Numbered from the stretch's first letter, positions 44,290 to 53,567 are shown. The stretch: DNA of 64,000 nucleotides from Ga0077536 sp035325705 (GCA_035325705.1 DAOKZI010000017.1:24434-88433), one strand, 5' to 3'. The notes: a model not told the origin generated them from the letters alone. Numbers and translations: made by a program.

Positions 44290-45258
44290 TCAGCGGATGT
44301 GCGGAAGCACGGGCTCGCCGGCGCGCACGAGCTCGCGCGGCAGGCTGAACACCACCTGCTCGGTGATGCCGGGCACTTCGTTGACCGCCTCGCCGCCCCA
44401 GGCCTTCAGGCGCGAGACGACCTGCTCCACCAGCACTTCGGGCGCGGATGCGCCGGCCGTGACGCCGACGCTGCGCTTGCCGTTCAACCATTCGCGCTGG
44501 ATCTCGTCCGCATTGTCGATGAGATAGGCGGCGATGCCCTGCTTCTCGGCGATTTCTTTCAGCCGCGTCGAGTTCGAGCTCGTCTGCGAGCCGACGACGA
44601 GGATCAGATCGCAGTCTTTCAGCAGGCCTTTCACGGCGTCCTGGCGATTCTGCGTCGCGTAGCAAATGTCTTCCTTCTTGGGGCCGACGATCTTCGGGAA
44701 GCGCTTGCGCAGCGCGTCGATCACGACCGCGGTGTCGTCCATCGACAGCGTGGTCTGCGTGACGAAGGCGAGGAACTCGGGATCCTTCACTTCGAGCTTC
44801 CACACGTCCTCGACCGACTCGACGAGGTACATGCCGCCGCGGCCCTTGCGCGCCGTGTACTGGCCGAGCGTGCCTTCGACTTCGGGGTGACCGGCGTGGC
44901 CGATGAGGATGCACTCGCGGCCTTCCTGCTGATAGCGCCCGACCTCCATGTGTACCTTCGTCACCAGCGGGCAGATCGCATCGAACACCCGCAGCTTGCG
45001 ACGCGCCGCTTCCTGGCGCACGGCCTTGGCCACGCCGTGCGCGCTGAAGATCACGGTCGCGTCGTCCGGCACCTCGTGCAGCTCGTCGACGAAGATGGCG
45101 CCCTTCTGGCGCAAGCCGTCGACGACGTACTTGTTGTGCACGACCTCGTGGCGCACGTAGACCGGCGCGCCGAACAGCTCGAGCGCGCGCTCGACGATGC
45201 CGATGGCACGGTCGACGCCGGCGCAGAAACCGCGGGGATTGGCCAGATGAATTTCCAT
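44290..45258 (-). CDS. ispH: 4-hydroxy-3-methylbut-2-enyl diphosphate reductase
   Basis: The 322-residue iron-sulfur enzyme makes IPP and DMAPP in the last step of the MEP pathway. The three cluster cysteines are visible: ANPRGFCAGVDRAIG near residue 12, FDAICPLVTKVH near residue 97, and ILVVGSQTSSNS preceded by the cysteine of DLIYATQNR-type sequence (CYATQNRQDAVKG near residue 193). The glutamate of the proton relay is in the VYVRHEVVHN region. Length and motifs are normal. It supplies precursors for ispB and squalene synthase, both encoded downstream. Confidence 0.96.
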   Translation of the reverse strand: MEIHLANPRGFCAGVDRAIGIVERALELFGAPVYVRHEVVHNKYVVDGLRQKGAIFVDELHEVPDDATVIFSAHGVAKAVRQEAARRKLRVFDAICPLVTKVHMEVGRYQQEGRECILIGHAGHPEVEGTLGQYTARKGRGGMYLVESVEDVWKLEVKDPEFLAFVTQTTLSMDDTAVVIDALRKRFPKIVGPKKEDICYATQNRQDAVKGLLKDCDLILVVGSQTSSNSTRLKEIAEKQGIAAYLIDNADEIQREWLNGKRSVGVTAGASAPEVLVEQVVSRLKAWGGEAVNEVPGITEQVVFSLPRELVRAGEPVLPHIR

Positions 45259-45315
45259 TGAGCGCGCTCGCGAAGGCTGGATGGCCCGCGATTATACGCA
45301 GGCCGCACAGAGCCG

Positions 45316-45810
45316 TCAGGCCCGCGCACCCGCTTTCGGATCGGCCGAGGGCCTCAGCATGTCGAGGATAATCATGGCTGCGCCTACGGTAATCGCGGAG
45401 TCGGCGACGTTGAAAGCGGGGAAGCAGTGCGCGCGCCAGCAGAGCTGCACGAAGTCGACGACATAGCCGAGTGTGGCGCGATCCCAGCAATTGCCGAGCG
45501 CGCCGCCCAGCACGAACGCGAAGGCGAGCGGCATCCAGCGCGCGTCCGACGGCATGCGTCGGAGCATCGCGTAAATCCACGCCGACACGCCGACCGCGAT
45601 CGCGATGAACAGCCAGCGCTGCCAGCCGGATCCGTCCGCGAACATGCTGAAGGCCGCCCCGGTGTTGTGCAGCAGGGTCAGATTGAAGCCCGGCAGGATC
45701 GAATTCTGCACGCCGTAATCGAGCTGCGCGACGACGAGGAGCTTGCTCACCCGATCCAGCGCGACGATGCACGCGGCTAAGAGCAGCCAGGGCCAGGTAC
45801 GCAGTCCCAT
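45316..45810 (-). CDS. lspA: lipoprotein signal peptidase (signal peptidase II)
   Basis: The 164-residue inner-membrane aspartic protease removes signal peptides of prolipoproteins. Four membrane segments are visible. The catalytic aspartates lie in GNCWDRATLGYVVDFVQ and FNVADSAITVGA, and the LLHNTGAAFSMF motif is present. The ATG at 45810 follows the ribF stop by seven bases, so the two genes form an operon. ileS, which normally lies between ribF and lspA, is absent. Confidence 0.95.
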   Translation of the reverse strand: MGLRTWPWLLLAACIVALDRVSKLLVVAQLDYGVQNSILPGFNLTLLHNTGAAFSMFADGSGWQRWLFIAIAVGVSAWIYAMLRRMPSDARWMPLAFAFVLGGALGNCWDRATLGYVVDFVQLCWRAHCFPAFNVADSAITVGAAMIILDMLRPSADPKAGARA

Positions 45811-45817
45811 CGCGGGC

Positions 45818-46747
45818 TCAGTCGGCGGCGAGCAAGCGCCGCGCGTCCTCGCAGTCGCGCGCGATCTGCCGAGCCAGGGACTCGAAATCGGTGAACGGCA
45901 GGTCGTCGCGGATCTTCGCGACGAAGTCGACCTTGAGGTAGCGACCGTAGAGATCGCGATGGAAATCGAAGAGATGGACCTCGAGCACGGCGCGCGTGCC
46001 GTTGACGATCGGCCGCGAGCCGATGTAGGCGATGGCCGGCAGCGGCACGTCTTCGATGCAGCGCACGCGGGCGGCGAAGATGCCGTGCAGCGGGCTCGCG
46101 AGCCGGTGCAGATCGATGTTCGCCGTCGCGAAGCCCATTTCACGGCCCTTCTTCTGGCCGTGCACGACGCGTCCCGAAATGAAATAGCGGCGGCCGAGCA
46201 GCGGCACCACGTCGGCGAGACGCCCTTCGCGCAGCAGACCGCGGATGCTCGTGCTGCTGACGCGCTCGCCGGCCTCGATGAAGGAATCGGCGCGATCGAT
46301 CGAGAAGCCGTGCGTCTCGGCGAAACGCTGCAGCAGCCGAAAGTCGCCGCTGCGATGGCTGCCGAACTTGAAGTCATCGCCGACGATGAGACCGCGGATG
46401 TCCAGGCCGTCGATGAGGCAGCGGCGCACGAACTCGTCCGCGGGCCGCGAGGCCAGGTGCTGATCGAAAGGCAGCACGAGCAGTTGATCGACGCCGAGCC
46501 CGGCCAGCAGCTCGGCCTTTTCGCGCAGCCGCGTGAGCCGCGCCGGCGGCGCGGCGCGCGCGAAGTACTCGGCGGGCTGCGGCTCGAACAGCACGACGGT
46601 CGACTTCGCGCCGCGCGCGCGCGCCTTGTCCTCGAGCGCCGCGATCACGGCCTGGTGGCCGCGATGGACGCCGTCGAAATTGCCGATGGTCGCGACGCAC
46701 CCGCGATGCCGCGGCCGGATGTTGTGCTCGCCCCTGATGATGTCCAT
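45818..46747 (-). CDS. ribF: bifunctional riboflavin kinase/FAD synthetase
   Basis: The 309-residue enzyme makes FMN and FAD. The FAD-synthetase half starts VATIGNFDGVHRGHQAV near residue 19 and contains SSTSIRGLLREG. The riboflavin-kinase half has GRVVHGQKKGREMGFATANI and the catalytic RPIVNGTRAVLEVHLFDF region, with VNGT in place of the more usual fixed NxGxRPT pattern. The ATG at 46747 matches the family N-terminus (MxIIRG). Confidence 0.95.
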   Translation of the reverse strand: MDIIRGEHNIRPRHRGCVATIGNFDGVHRGHQAVIAALEDKARARGAKSTVVLFEPQPAEYFARAAPPARLTRLREKAELLAGLGVDQLLVLPFDQHLASRPADEFVRRCLIDGLDIRGLIVGDDFKFGSHRSGDFRLLQRFAETHGFSIDRADSFIEAGERVSSTSIRGLLREGRLADVVPLLGRRYFISGRVVHGQKKGREMGFATANIDLHRLASPLHGIFAARVRCIEDVPLPAIAYIGSRPIVNGTRAVLEVHLFDFHRDLYGRYLKVDFVAKIRDDLPFTDFESLARQIARDCEDARRLLAAD

Positions 46748-46796
46748 CGACGCTATCGGTGCTGCCGGGTACGGGTGTGACGCTGAGGTCGCCGCA

Positions 46797-48347
46797 TTAT
46801 AGCGACGCGCGCGGTTGGGCCAAATGCGAAGGACGCAGCCCGCCCAGCCACAGCGTGCCGACATAGATCGCAACGCCGCCGCAGACGAGCGCGGCGAGCC
46901 GCACGGCGCGCTCCGCCAGCGTGCGCGCGGACCACAGCGCCTGCGCGTCGGCTGCCCACCACAGAGCGACGCCCATCAGCGTGCAAGCGACGACGATGCG
47001 CAGCGCGAACGGCGCCCAGCCGGGACGCGGCCGGTACACGCCTCTCTGCAGCAGCCCTCGCAGCAGCAAGCTCGAATTGACGAAAGCCGCGATCGAGGTC
47101 GCGAGCGCGAGGCCGGCATGCTTCAGCGGCCACGCCAGGAGCGCGCACAGCACCACGTTGGTCAGCATCGCGACGACGCCGATCTTCACCGGCGTGCGCG
47201 TGTCCTGGCGCGCGTAATAGCCGGGCGCGAGCACCTTGACCATGATGAAGCCGGTAAGCCCGGCGGCGTAAGTCATCAGCGCATAGGAGCTCTGCGTGAC
47301 GTCGTGCGCGGTGAATTCGCCGTATTCAAAGAGCGTCGAAAGGATCGGCCCGGCGAGCACGGCGAGCCCCACGGCGGAGGGCAGCGTCACCGTCAGCACG
47401 GCGCGCAGGCCCCAGTCGAGCGTATCGCTGAAGCCGGCGTGCTCGTTGCGCGCGTGATGCTCGGACAGGTGCGGCAGGATCACGGTGCCCAAGGCGATGC
47501 CGAAGATGCCGAGCGGGAACTCCATCAGGCGGTCTGCGTAGTAGAGCCAGGAGATGCTGCCCTGCTGGAGAAAGGACGCGACGAAGGTGTCGACGAGGAA
47601 ATTGATCTGCGCGACGGACACGCCGAACACTGCCGGGCCCATCAGCACGAGGATGCGCTTGACGCCGGGATGGCGCAGCTTCAGCGTCGGCCGCGGCAGC
47701 ATGCCGATACGCCAGGCGCCCGCGAGCTGAAAGCCGAGCTGCAGCGCGCCGCCGATGCCGACGGCGACGGCGAGCGCGAAGACGGGCTCGTCGAGCCGCG
47801 GCGCGAGCCAGATCGTGCAACCGATGAAGGACACGTTGAGCAGGGCCGGCGTCAGGGCCGGCAGGGCGAAACGGCCATAGGTGTTCAGCACGCCGCTGAC
47901 CAGCGCCGTCAACGCGATAAAGAGCAGATACGGCGAGGTCAGCCGCAGCAGCGACACGCTCAGATCGAAGCGCGAGGCATCGCCGACGAATCCCGGCGCG
48001 AAGATCGTGATGAAGAAAGGCGCGGCGACGACGAAGATCGCGGTGATGCCGAGCAGGACGAAAGCGAGCGCGCTGAACACGGCGTCGACCAGTCGCCTGA
48101 CCTCGTCCGTCGAGTCCCTGGTCTTGTGGCTCGCGAGCACGGGCACGAAAGCCTGCGAGAAAGCGCCCTCCGCGAACAGGCGCCGGAAGAGATTCGGGAT
48201 CTTGAAAGCGACGAAGAAGGCGTCGGTCGCGGCCGAGGCGCCGAACATCGCGGCGATCGCGGCATCGCGCACGAGACCGAGCACGCGGGACACCAGCGTC
48301 ATCTGGCCGACCAGCGCGGTGGAGCGGAGCAGGTTGCGGGACTTCAT
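46797..48347 (-). CDS. murJ: lipid II flippase MurJ
   Basis: The 516-residue, 14-helix membrane protein of the MOP superfamily moves lipid II across the inner membrane for peptidoglycan synthesis. The N-terminus SRVLGLVRDAAIAAMFGASA and DAFFVAFKIPNLFRRLFAEG are diagnostic, as are the YYADRLMEFPLGIFGIALGT and ILPHLSEHHA segments. It is divergent from rpsT, as in other Gammaproteobacteria. Confidence 0.96.
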   Translation of the reverse strand: MKSRNLLRSTALVGQMTLVSRVLGLVRDAAIAAMFGASAATDAFFVAFKIPNLFRRLFAEGAFSQAFVPVLASHKTRDSTDEVRRLVDAVFSALAFVLLGITAIFVVAAPFFITIFAPGFVGDASRFDLSVSLLRLTSPYLLFIALTALVSGVLNTYGRFALPALTPALLNVSFIGCTIWLAPRLDEPVFALAVAVGIGGALQLGFQLAGAWRIGMLPRPTLKLRHPGVKRILVLMGPAVFGVSVAQINFLVDTFVASFLQQGSISWLYYADRLMEFPLGIFGIALGTVILPHLSEHHARNEHAGFSDTLDWGLRAVLTVTLPSAVGLAVLAGPILSTLFEYGEFTAHDVTQSSYALMTYAAGLTGFIMVKVLAPGYYARQDTRTPVKIGVVAMLTNVVLCALLAWPLKHAGLALATSIAAFVNSSLLLRGLLQRGVYRPRPGWAPFALRIVVACTLMGVALWWAADAQALWSARTLAERAVRLAALVCGGVAIYVGTLWLGGLRPSHLAQPRASL

Positions 48348-48536
48348 CGGGCGGTGCGGGAGAACTGGGGCTTCCGGGATTGAGGGTCGCCCGAATCGCC
48401 GGCGGGCGCGGCATTATAGGGGCCGGGCGGCGCCATGGCCGCCCCGCGCGCCGAGGGGTCCGCGACGCGCTCCGCGGATGAGGCTTCCCATTGACCGCTT
48501 CGAGGCCGCAAGTCGCGGATTTCCCGGCCGTCCCGA

Positions 48537-48565
48537 TTGACAGCCACGGGGCGCGACGGCATATT
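48537..48565 (+). promoter_or_regulatory. promoter of rpsT
   Basis: A perfect TTGACA at 48537-48542 is followed after 17 bases by CATATT (48560-48565), placing the transcript start near 48572 with a leader of about 30 bases before the TTG start codon. Confidence 0.7.
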
Positions 48566-48600
48566 TCGCCGTCTTTCATCAGCTCGATCGGAGCCATCCC

Positions 48601-48870
48601 TTGGCCAACACTGCTCAAGCCCGCAAGCGTGCCCGCCAGGCGCAGAAGCATCGTGCGCACAATGCCAGCCGCCGCTCGCTGCTGCGCACTCGTATCAAAC
48701 AGGTTCTCAAGGCCATCCAGGCCGGCGATCAAGACGGCGCCCGCGCCGCCTACGCGCAGGCCGTGCCGATCATCGACAAGATGGTCAAGACCGATCTCGT
48801 GCACCGGAACAAGGCCGACCGCCACAAGGCGCGCCTGAACGCCCGCATCAAGGCGATGGCGGCGGCCTGA
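48601..48870 (+). CDS. rpsT: 30S ribosomal protein S20
   Basis: The 89-residue basic protein starts ANTAQARKRARQAQKHRAHN and has the helical hairpin that binds 16S rRNA; ends VHRNKADRHKARLNARI. The start codon is TTG, as in E. coli rpsT, where the UUG start is part of autoregulation by S20. GGAG lies eight bases upstream. A weak hairpin (48884-48900) follows the gene. Confidence 0.96.
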   Translation: MANTAQARKRARQAQKHRAHNASRRSLLRTRIKQVLKAIQAGDQDGARAAYAQAVPIIDKMVKTDLVHRNKADRHKARLNARIKAMAAA

Positions 48871-48900
48871 GCGTACGCGCCCGCCGGCACCCGGTGCCGG

Positions 48901-49349
48901 TCCGTTCTCGTAGTCCGAAGGAAGCGCAGCGCTGAAGCGCTGCCACACATGAGGCCGACGTAAACGGCCTCAGCGCCGTCGTCCCCGCGCAGGGGGACCC
49001 CAGTCAGCGCTGGACCCCACCCCTTCCCACCGCCCGAACCCTTGTGCTGGATGTCCGCCTCCGCGGGCATGATGGGATGATGCCACCGGCCTGGTTTCGG
49101 GTTGAGTCATCGCCCCGCCGACCATAGCAAAGCCGGTGCACGTCGCTTCCGTTGCGATGTGCGTTCCCTCGTCCCCTCCAACGGCCTGCGGCCGTGGCCG
49201 GATTCCGCTGCGCTCCTTCCGGGCTACGCATCTCTTTGTAGCCCGGATGAGCAAAGCGAATCCGGGGTTCGGCATGTCCGGACCGGCGATTCAAAGATCG
49301 CATCCGTAGCCCGGAAGGAGCGGCGCGCAGCGCCGCGGAATCCGGGAGG
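48901..49349. repeat. repeat-rich intergenic region between convergent rpsT and proB
   Basis: The 483-base gap 48871-49353 holds no gene I can support. It contains a degenerate unit (48910-48940, GTAGTCCGAAGGAAGCG), a facing pair (49199-49267) and another unit (49304-49347, GTAGCCCGGAAGGAGCGG) of the GTAGCCCGG family. The part at about 48970-49190 is unique sequence with no evident reading frame. Confidence 0.75.
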
Positions 49350-49353
49350 GGCC

Positions 49354-50490
49354 TCACACCAGCGCGAGATTGTCGCGGTGGATGAGCTCGGGTTCGCGCA
49401 GGTAGCCGAGCGCGTCTTCCAGCCGCGACGAGGGCAGGCCCTTGATGGCTTGCGCTTCGCGCGCGCCGTAGTTGACCAGCCCGCGCGCGATCTCCCGCCC
49501 CTGCTGATCCACGCAGGACACGAGCTCGCCGCGCTCGAACTCGCCGTCGACCGCGACGACGCCGACCGGCAGCAGGCTCTTGCCCTGCTCGCGCAGCACG
49601 CGGCAGGCGCCGGCGTCCAAGGTCAGGCGCCCGCGCACGTGCAGCGTGCCGGCGAGCCAGAGCTTGCGCGCGGCGAGCTTCGTCGCCGGCGCCGTCAGCA
49701 GCGTGCCGACGCCGCGCCCCGCGGCGAGATCTAGCAGCACCCCCGGCCGCCGGCCGCCCGCGATGACGGTCGAAGTCGCCGAGCGCGCCGCGAGCCGCGC
49801 GGCCGTGACCTTGGTGCGCATGCCGCCGCGTCCCCAGGCGCCGCCGTCACCGGCGATCTCGAGGAGCCTGGGATCTTCCGCCTGCGCGACGCCGATCAGG
49901 CTCGCGTTCGGCTCGTGCCGCGGATCGGCCGTCATCAGGCCGTCCTGATCGGTCAGGATCACGAGCAGATCCGCGTCGACGAGATTGGACACGAGGCCGG
50001 CCAGGGTGTCGTTGTCGCCGAGCTTGATCTCCTCGGTCGCGACCGTGTCGTTCTCGTTGATGACGGGCACGACGCCGAGCTGCAGCAAGGTCAGCAGCGT
50101 GCTGCGCGAGTTCAGATAGCGCTCGCGGTTCGCGATGTCTTCGTGCGTGAGGAGGATCTGCGCCGCGAGCAGGCCGCGCGCCTTGAACGCCATCTCCCAG
50201 CAGTGCACCAGCCCCATCTGGCCGATCGCGGCCGCGGCCTGCAATTGGTGCAGCGAATGCGGGCGCACTTTCCAGCCGAGGCGCGCCGCCCCTTCGGCGA
50301 CCGCGCCGGAGGTGACGACGACGACGTCGCGGCCGGCCCGGCGCAGGGCCGCGAGCTGATCGGCCCATTCGCCGATCGCGACGGCATTGAGGCCCATGCC
50401 GTCGCGGGTGGCGAGCGCGCTGCCGATCTTCACCACCCAGCGGCGCGATTCCGCCGCGGTCTGTCGCGAGCGTCGTTCTTCAGCGTCCAT
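49354..50490 (-). CDS. proB: glutamate 5-kinase
   Basis: The 378-residue enzyme phosphorylates glutamate in the first step of proline synthesis. The amino-acid-kinase domain has RRWVVKIGSALATRDG, VVVVTSGAVAEGAARLG, VINENDTVATEEIKLGDNDT and GRGGMRTKVTAARLA. A PUA domain follows from about residue 275 (LTLDAGACRVLREQGKSLLP). I chose the ATG at 50490, preceded by AGGA. An ATG at 50511 is an alternative that increases overlap with obgE from 11 to 32 bases. Confidence 0.94.
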   Translation of the reverse strand: MDAEERRSRQTAAESRRWVVKIGSALATRDGMGLNAVAIGEWADQLAALRRAGRDVVVVTSGAVAEGAARLGWKVRPHSLHQLQAAAAIGQMGLVHCWEMAFKARGLLAAQILLTHEDIANRERYLNSRSTLLTLLQLGVVPVINENDTVATEEIKLGDNDTLAGLVSNLVDADLLVILTDQDGLMTADPRHEPNASLIGVAQAEDPRLLEIAGDGGAWGRGGMRTKVTAARLAARSATSTVIAGGRRPGVLLDLAAGRGVGTLLTAPATKLAARKLWLAGTLHVRGRLTLDAGACRVLREQGKSLLPVGVVAVDGEFERGELVSCVDQQGREIARGLVNYGAREAQAIKGLPSSRLEDALGYLREPELIHRDNLALV

Positions 50491-51529
50491 CGAATGCGTC
50501 CTGTCCGTCATCCCGTGCCTGTAGCTCCGCGAGCCGCGCGTCCACGGCCTGCATCAACGCCGTACAGCCTTCGCCGGTCGCGGCCGACACGAGATGGACG
50601 GGCCCTTTCCACTTCAGCTTGCGCCGCATGCTCTTCAGCAGCGCCGTGCGCTGTTCCGGCGTCAGCACGTCGGCCTTGTTCATCACGAGCCAGCGCTCGC
50701 GCTTGGCGAGCTCGGGATCGTACTTCGCGAGCTCGCTGCTGATGATCGCGAAATCCTTGGCGGGATCGCGCGCCGGATCGAGCTCGGACACGTCGAGGAC
50801 GTGCAGCAGCAGTTTCGTGCGATCGATGTGGCGCAGGAAAGTGAGCCCGAGCCCCGCGCCTTCCGCCGCGCCTTCGATGATGCCGGGAATGTCGGCGATC
50901 ACGAAACTGCGCTCCGGGCCCAGCGACACCACGCCGAGGACCGGATGCAAAGTCGTGAACGGATAGTCCGCGATCTTCGGCCGTGCGGCCGAGACGCGGC
51001 TGATCAAGGTCGATTTGCCGGCGTTCGGCAGGCCGACGAGCCCGACGTCGGCGAGCAGCTTCAGCTCGAGCCGAAGCTCGCGCGCCTCGCCCGGCGAGCC
51101 CTTGGTGATCCGGCGCGGCGCACGATTGGTGCTGGTCTTGAAATGCGCATTGCCGAGGCCGTGACGGCCGCCCTTCGCGACCAGCAGCTCGTCGCCGGCC
51201 TCGAGCAGCTCGCCGATCGGCTCGCCCGTGCCTTCGTCGTAGACCACGGTACCGCAGGGCACGCGGATCGCGAGGTCCTCGCCGGACTTGCCGATGCGAT
51301 CGCGCCCGGCCCCGGGCTGGCCGTTGGTGGCCTTGAAGTGCCGCTTGTAGCGGAAATCGATCAGCGTGTTCAGGCGCGGATCGCTGCGCAGGTACACGCT
51401 GCCGCCGTCGCCGCCGTCACCGCCGTCCGGCCCGCCGAACTCGATGAACTTCTCGCGCCGAAAGCTCAGGCAGCCGTCGCCGCCCTTGCCGGCGGCAACG
51501 TGGATCTTCGCGTAGTCGACGAATTTCAT
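50480..51529 (-). CDS. obgE: GTPase ObgE/CgtA
   Basis: The 349-residue GTPase has the glycine-rich Obg domain (KFVDYAKIHVAAGKGGDGC, GGPDGGDGGDGGSVYL) and a GTP-binding domain with GLPNAGKSTLIS, ADYPFTTLHPVLG, DIPGIIEGAAEG and NKAD. It acts in late 50S ribosome assembly and stress responses. The E. coli acidic C-terminal extension is missing, leaving a short tail. The order rplU-rpmA-obgE-proB is conserved in Gammaproteobacteria. Confidence 0.96.
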   Translation of the reverse strand: MKFVDYAKIHVAAGKGGDGCLSFRREKFIEFGGPDGGDGGDGGSVYLRSDPRLNTLIDFRYKRHFKATNGQPGAGRDRIGKSGEDLAIRVPCGTVVYDEGTGEPIGELLEAGDELLVAKGGRHGLGNAHFKTSTNRAPRRITKGSPGEARELRLELKLLADVGLVGLPNAGKSTLISRVSAARPKIADYPFTTLHPVLGVVSLGPERSFVIADIPGIIEGAAEGAGLGLTFLRHIDRTKLLLHVLDVSELDPARDPAKDFAIISSELAKYDPELAKRERWLVMNKADVLTPEQRTALLKSMRRKLKWKGPVHLVSAATGEGCTALMQAVDARLAELQARDDGQDAFDGR

Positions 51530-51556
51530 CGGGCTGCGTGACGCGGCGTCCACCAA

Positions 51557-51582
51557 CAAAAAACCCCGTCGCGGGACGGGGT
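51557..51582 (-). terminator. intrinsic terminator after rpmA
   Basis: On the minus strand ACCCCGTC, a four-base loop and GACGGGGT form a perfect 8-bp stem followed by six T. It lies about 27 bases after the rpmA stop and separates the ribosomal-protein transcript from obgE, which must use readthrough or its own promoter. Confidence 0.92.
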
Positions 51583-51608
51583 CTTCGTGCGGCGGGGGCC
51601 TCAAGGCT

Positions 51609-51866
51609 TCAGACGGGCACGACGCTCACGTACGGATGGCGGTTCGGGCCTTTGGTCTCGAACACCACGCGGCCTTCGGCCGTCGCGAACAGGGTATGGT
51701 CGCGACCGAGACCGACGTTCGCGCCGGCCTTGTAATGCGTGCCGCGCTGGCGGACGAGGATGTTGCCCGGGATGACGACTTCGCCGCCGAACTTCTTCAC
51801 GCCGAGGCGCTTGGCCTGGGAGTCGCGGCCGTTACGCGTGCTGCCGCCTGCTTTCTTGTGTGCCAT
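51609..51866 (-). CDS. rpmA: 50S ribosomal protein L27
   Basis: The 85-residue protein starts MAHKKAGGSTRNGRDSQAKR, the conserved tail that reaches the peptidyl-transferase centre, then LGVKKFGGEVVIPGNILVRQ. It lacks the cleavable N-terminal extension of Firmicutes. It follows rplU after five bases. Confidence 0.98.
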   Translation of the reverse strand: MAHKKAGGSTRNGRDSQAKRLGVKKFGGEVVIPGNILVRQRGTHYKAGANVGLGRDHTLFATAEGRVVFETKGPNRHPYVSVVPV

Positions 51867-51871
51867 GGCGC

Positions 51872-52186
51872 TTAACCTCCGACAATCTCGTTGATCTCGA
51901 CCTTCGTGTAATTCTGGCGATGGCCCTGCTGCTTGCGATAGTGCTTGCGGCGCTTGAACTTCACGATGCGGACCTTGGGACCGCGGCCGTTCTCGATCAC
52001 GGTGGCGCGGACTTTCGCGCCTTCGACCGTCGGCGTGCCGACCGTCACTTTTTCGCCGGACTTCACCAGCAGCACGGTCGAGAACTCGACCGGGGCGCCG
52101 GCATCGACGGGGAGGGACTCGACCGTCAGTTTGTCGCCGACGGAAACGCAGTACTGCTTGCCGCCGGTTTTGATCACTGCTTGCAT
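51872..52186 (-). CDS. rplU: 50S ribosomal protein L21
   Basis: The 104-residue protein has the family N-terminus MQAVIKTGGKQYCVSVGDKL and the RNA-binding KFKRRKHYRKQQGHRQNYT segment near the C-terminus. It is first in the rplU-rpmA operon and divergent from ispB, the standard arrangement. Confidence 0.98.
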   Translation of the reverse strand: MQAVIKTGGKQYCVSVGDKLTVESLPVDAGAPVEFSTVLLVKSGEKVTVGTPTVEGAKVRATVIENGRGPKVRIVKFKRRKHYRKQQGHRQNYTKVEINEIVGG

Positions 52187-52242
52187 GGGTTGTTCGACCA
52201 GTCGCTTGAAGGGTGTGGGCGGTGCCGCCCAAGGAGCCCGGC

Positions 52243-52271
52243 ATCATACGGAAGCACCGGAAATGACTCAA
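52243..52271 (-). promoter_or_regulatory. promoter of rplU-rpmA
   Basis: On the minus strand TTGAGT (52266-52271) and TATGAT (52243-52248) are 17 bases apart. The transcript would start near 52236 and have a leader of about 50 bases. Confidence 0.65.
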
Positions 52272-52393
52272 GCTTTTCCCCTCGCCAGCGCCCCGGGGCG
52301 GGTCCTGTCCGAGGCGCATCGTCTGCATCCCAGGGTAGTAATGGCGGCGACCCCTTGGCACAATTCCGGCCCCCTCCGACCGAACCGACCGTG

Positions 52394-53386
52394 ATGCCGT
52401 CCGCTGCCGCCGCCGAACCAGGGATAGACGAGGTCCGGGCCCTCATCGCCGATCAGATGGCCGAGGTCGACGCCCTGATCAAGGCCCGGCTGCACTCGGA
52501 CGTGGTGCTGATCAATCAGCTCGCGCACTACGTGATCGGCAGCGGCGGCAAGCGGCTGCGGCCGGTGCTCGCGATCCTGAGCGCTCGCGCGCTCGGTTAT
52601 ACCGGCGGTCGGCACATCGACCTCGCCGTCATCGTCGAACTGATCCACACCGCGACCCTGCTCCACGACGACGTCGTCGACGCTTCCGGTCTGCGGCGCG
52701 GGCGCGAGACGGCGAATCTCGTATGGGGCAACGAGGCGAGCGTGCTGGTCGGCGACTTCCTGTATTCGCGCGCGTTCCAGATGATGGTCGATCTCGAACG
52801 CATGCGCGTGCTCGACATCCTGGCCGATGCGACCAACACGATCGCCGAAGGCGAGGTGATGCAGCTCGTCAACTGCCACGATCCCGAGACCACCGAAGAA
52901 CGCTATCTCCATACGATCCGCTACAAGACGGCCAAGCTGTTCGAGGCCGCCGCGCAGCTCGGCGCGGTGATCGCGGAAGCCGGACCCGAGCTCGAAGCCA
53001 CGCTCGGCTGCTATGGCCGGCATCTCGGCACGGCCTTTCAGCTCGTCGACGACGCGCTCGACTACAGCGCCACCGACGAACAGCTCGGCAAGAACATCGG
53101 TGACGATCTCGCGGAAGGCAAGCCGACGCTGCCGCTGCTCTATGCGATGTGGCGCGGCACGCCGACCCAGGCCGCGATCATCCGCGCCGCGATCCTCGAA
53201 GGCGGGCGCGAACGCATCAAGGAAATCTCCGCCGCGATTGAATCGACCGGAGCCATCACATACACTTTTGCGCTCGCTGAGGCGGAAGCGGCAAAAGCCC
53301 GCGCCGCCCTGGCGGCCGTCCCGCGCTCTCCGTATCTGGATGCCTTGCAGGCGCTCACGCGGTTCGCGGTCGAACGGCAATCGTAG
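52394..53386 (+). CDS. ispB: octaprenyl-diphosphate synthase (long-chain polyprenyl synthase)
   Basis: The 330-residue enzyme elongates FPP with IPP to make the ubiquinone side chain. The first aspartate-rich motif is LLHDDVVDAS near residue 92 and the second is QLVDDALDYSA near residue 220. GGKRLRPVLA binds IPP. The residue before the first motif (HTATLLHDD) is small, allowing a long product. A GTG directly before the ATG is an alternative start. The stop is eight bases before tRNA-Pro. Confidence 0.95.
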   Translation: MPSAAAAEPGIDEVRALIADQMAEVDALIKARLHSDVVLINQLAHYVIGSGGKRLRPVLAILSARALGYTGGRHIDLAVIVELIHTATLLHDDVVDASGLRRGRETANLVWGNEASVLVGDFLYSRAFQMMVDLERMRVLDILADATNTIAEGEVMQLVNCHDPETTEERYLHTIRYKTAKLFEAAAQLGAVIAEAGPELEATLGCYGRHLGTAFQLVDDALDYSATDEQLGKNIGDDLAEGKPTLPLLYAMWRGTPTQAAIIRAAILEGGRERIKEISAAIESTGAITYTFALAEAEAAKARAALAAVPRSPYLDALQALTRFAVERQS

Positions 53387-53394
53387 CGCGCAGT

Positions 53395-53471
53395 CGGGGT
53401 GTAGCTCAGTCTGGTAGAGCACTGCCTTCGGGAGGCAGGGGTCGTAGGTTCAAATCCTGTCACCCCGACCA
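53395..53471 (+). tRNA. tRNA-Pro (anticodon CGG)
   Basis: The 77-base tRNA has acceptor strands CGGGGTG and CACCCCG, a D-arm GCTCAGTCTGGTAGAGC, an anticodon stem CTGCC/GGCAG with loop TTCGGGA (anticodon CGG, codon CCG), a T-arm GGTTCAAATCC, and an encoded CCA end. No integrated element adjoins it. Confidence 0.97.
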
Positions 53472-53567
53472 ATTCACGCAACGATCGATACGCCGAGGCA
53501 AGGCTGCCGGCAGGCTTGAGCCCAGTGGGGCTGCCGCGCGACAAGGCAAAGCAGGCGATAACGAGCC

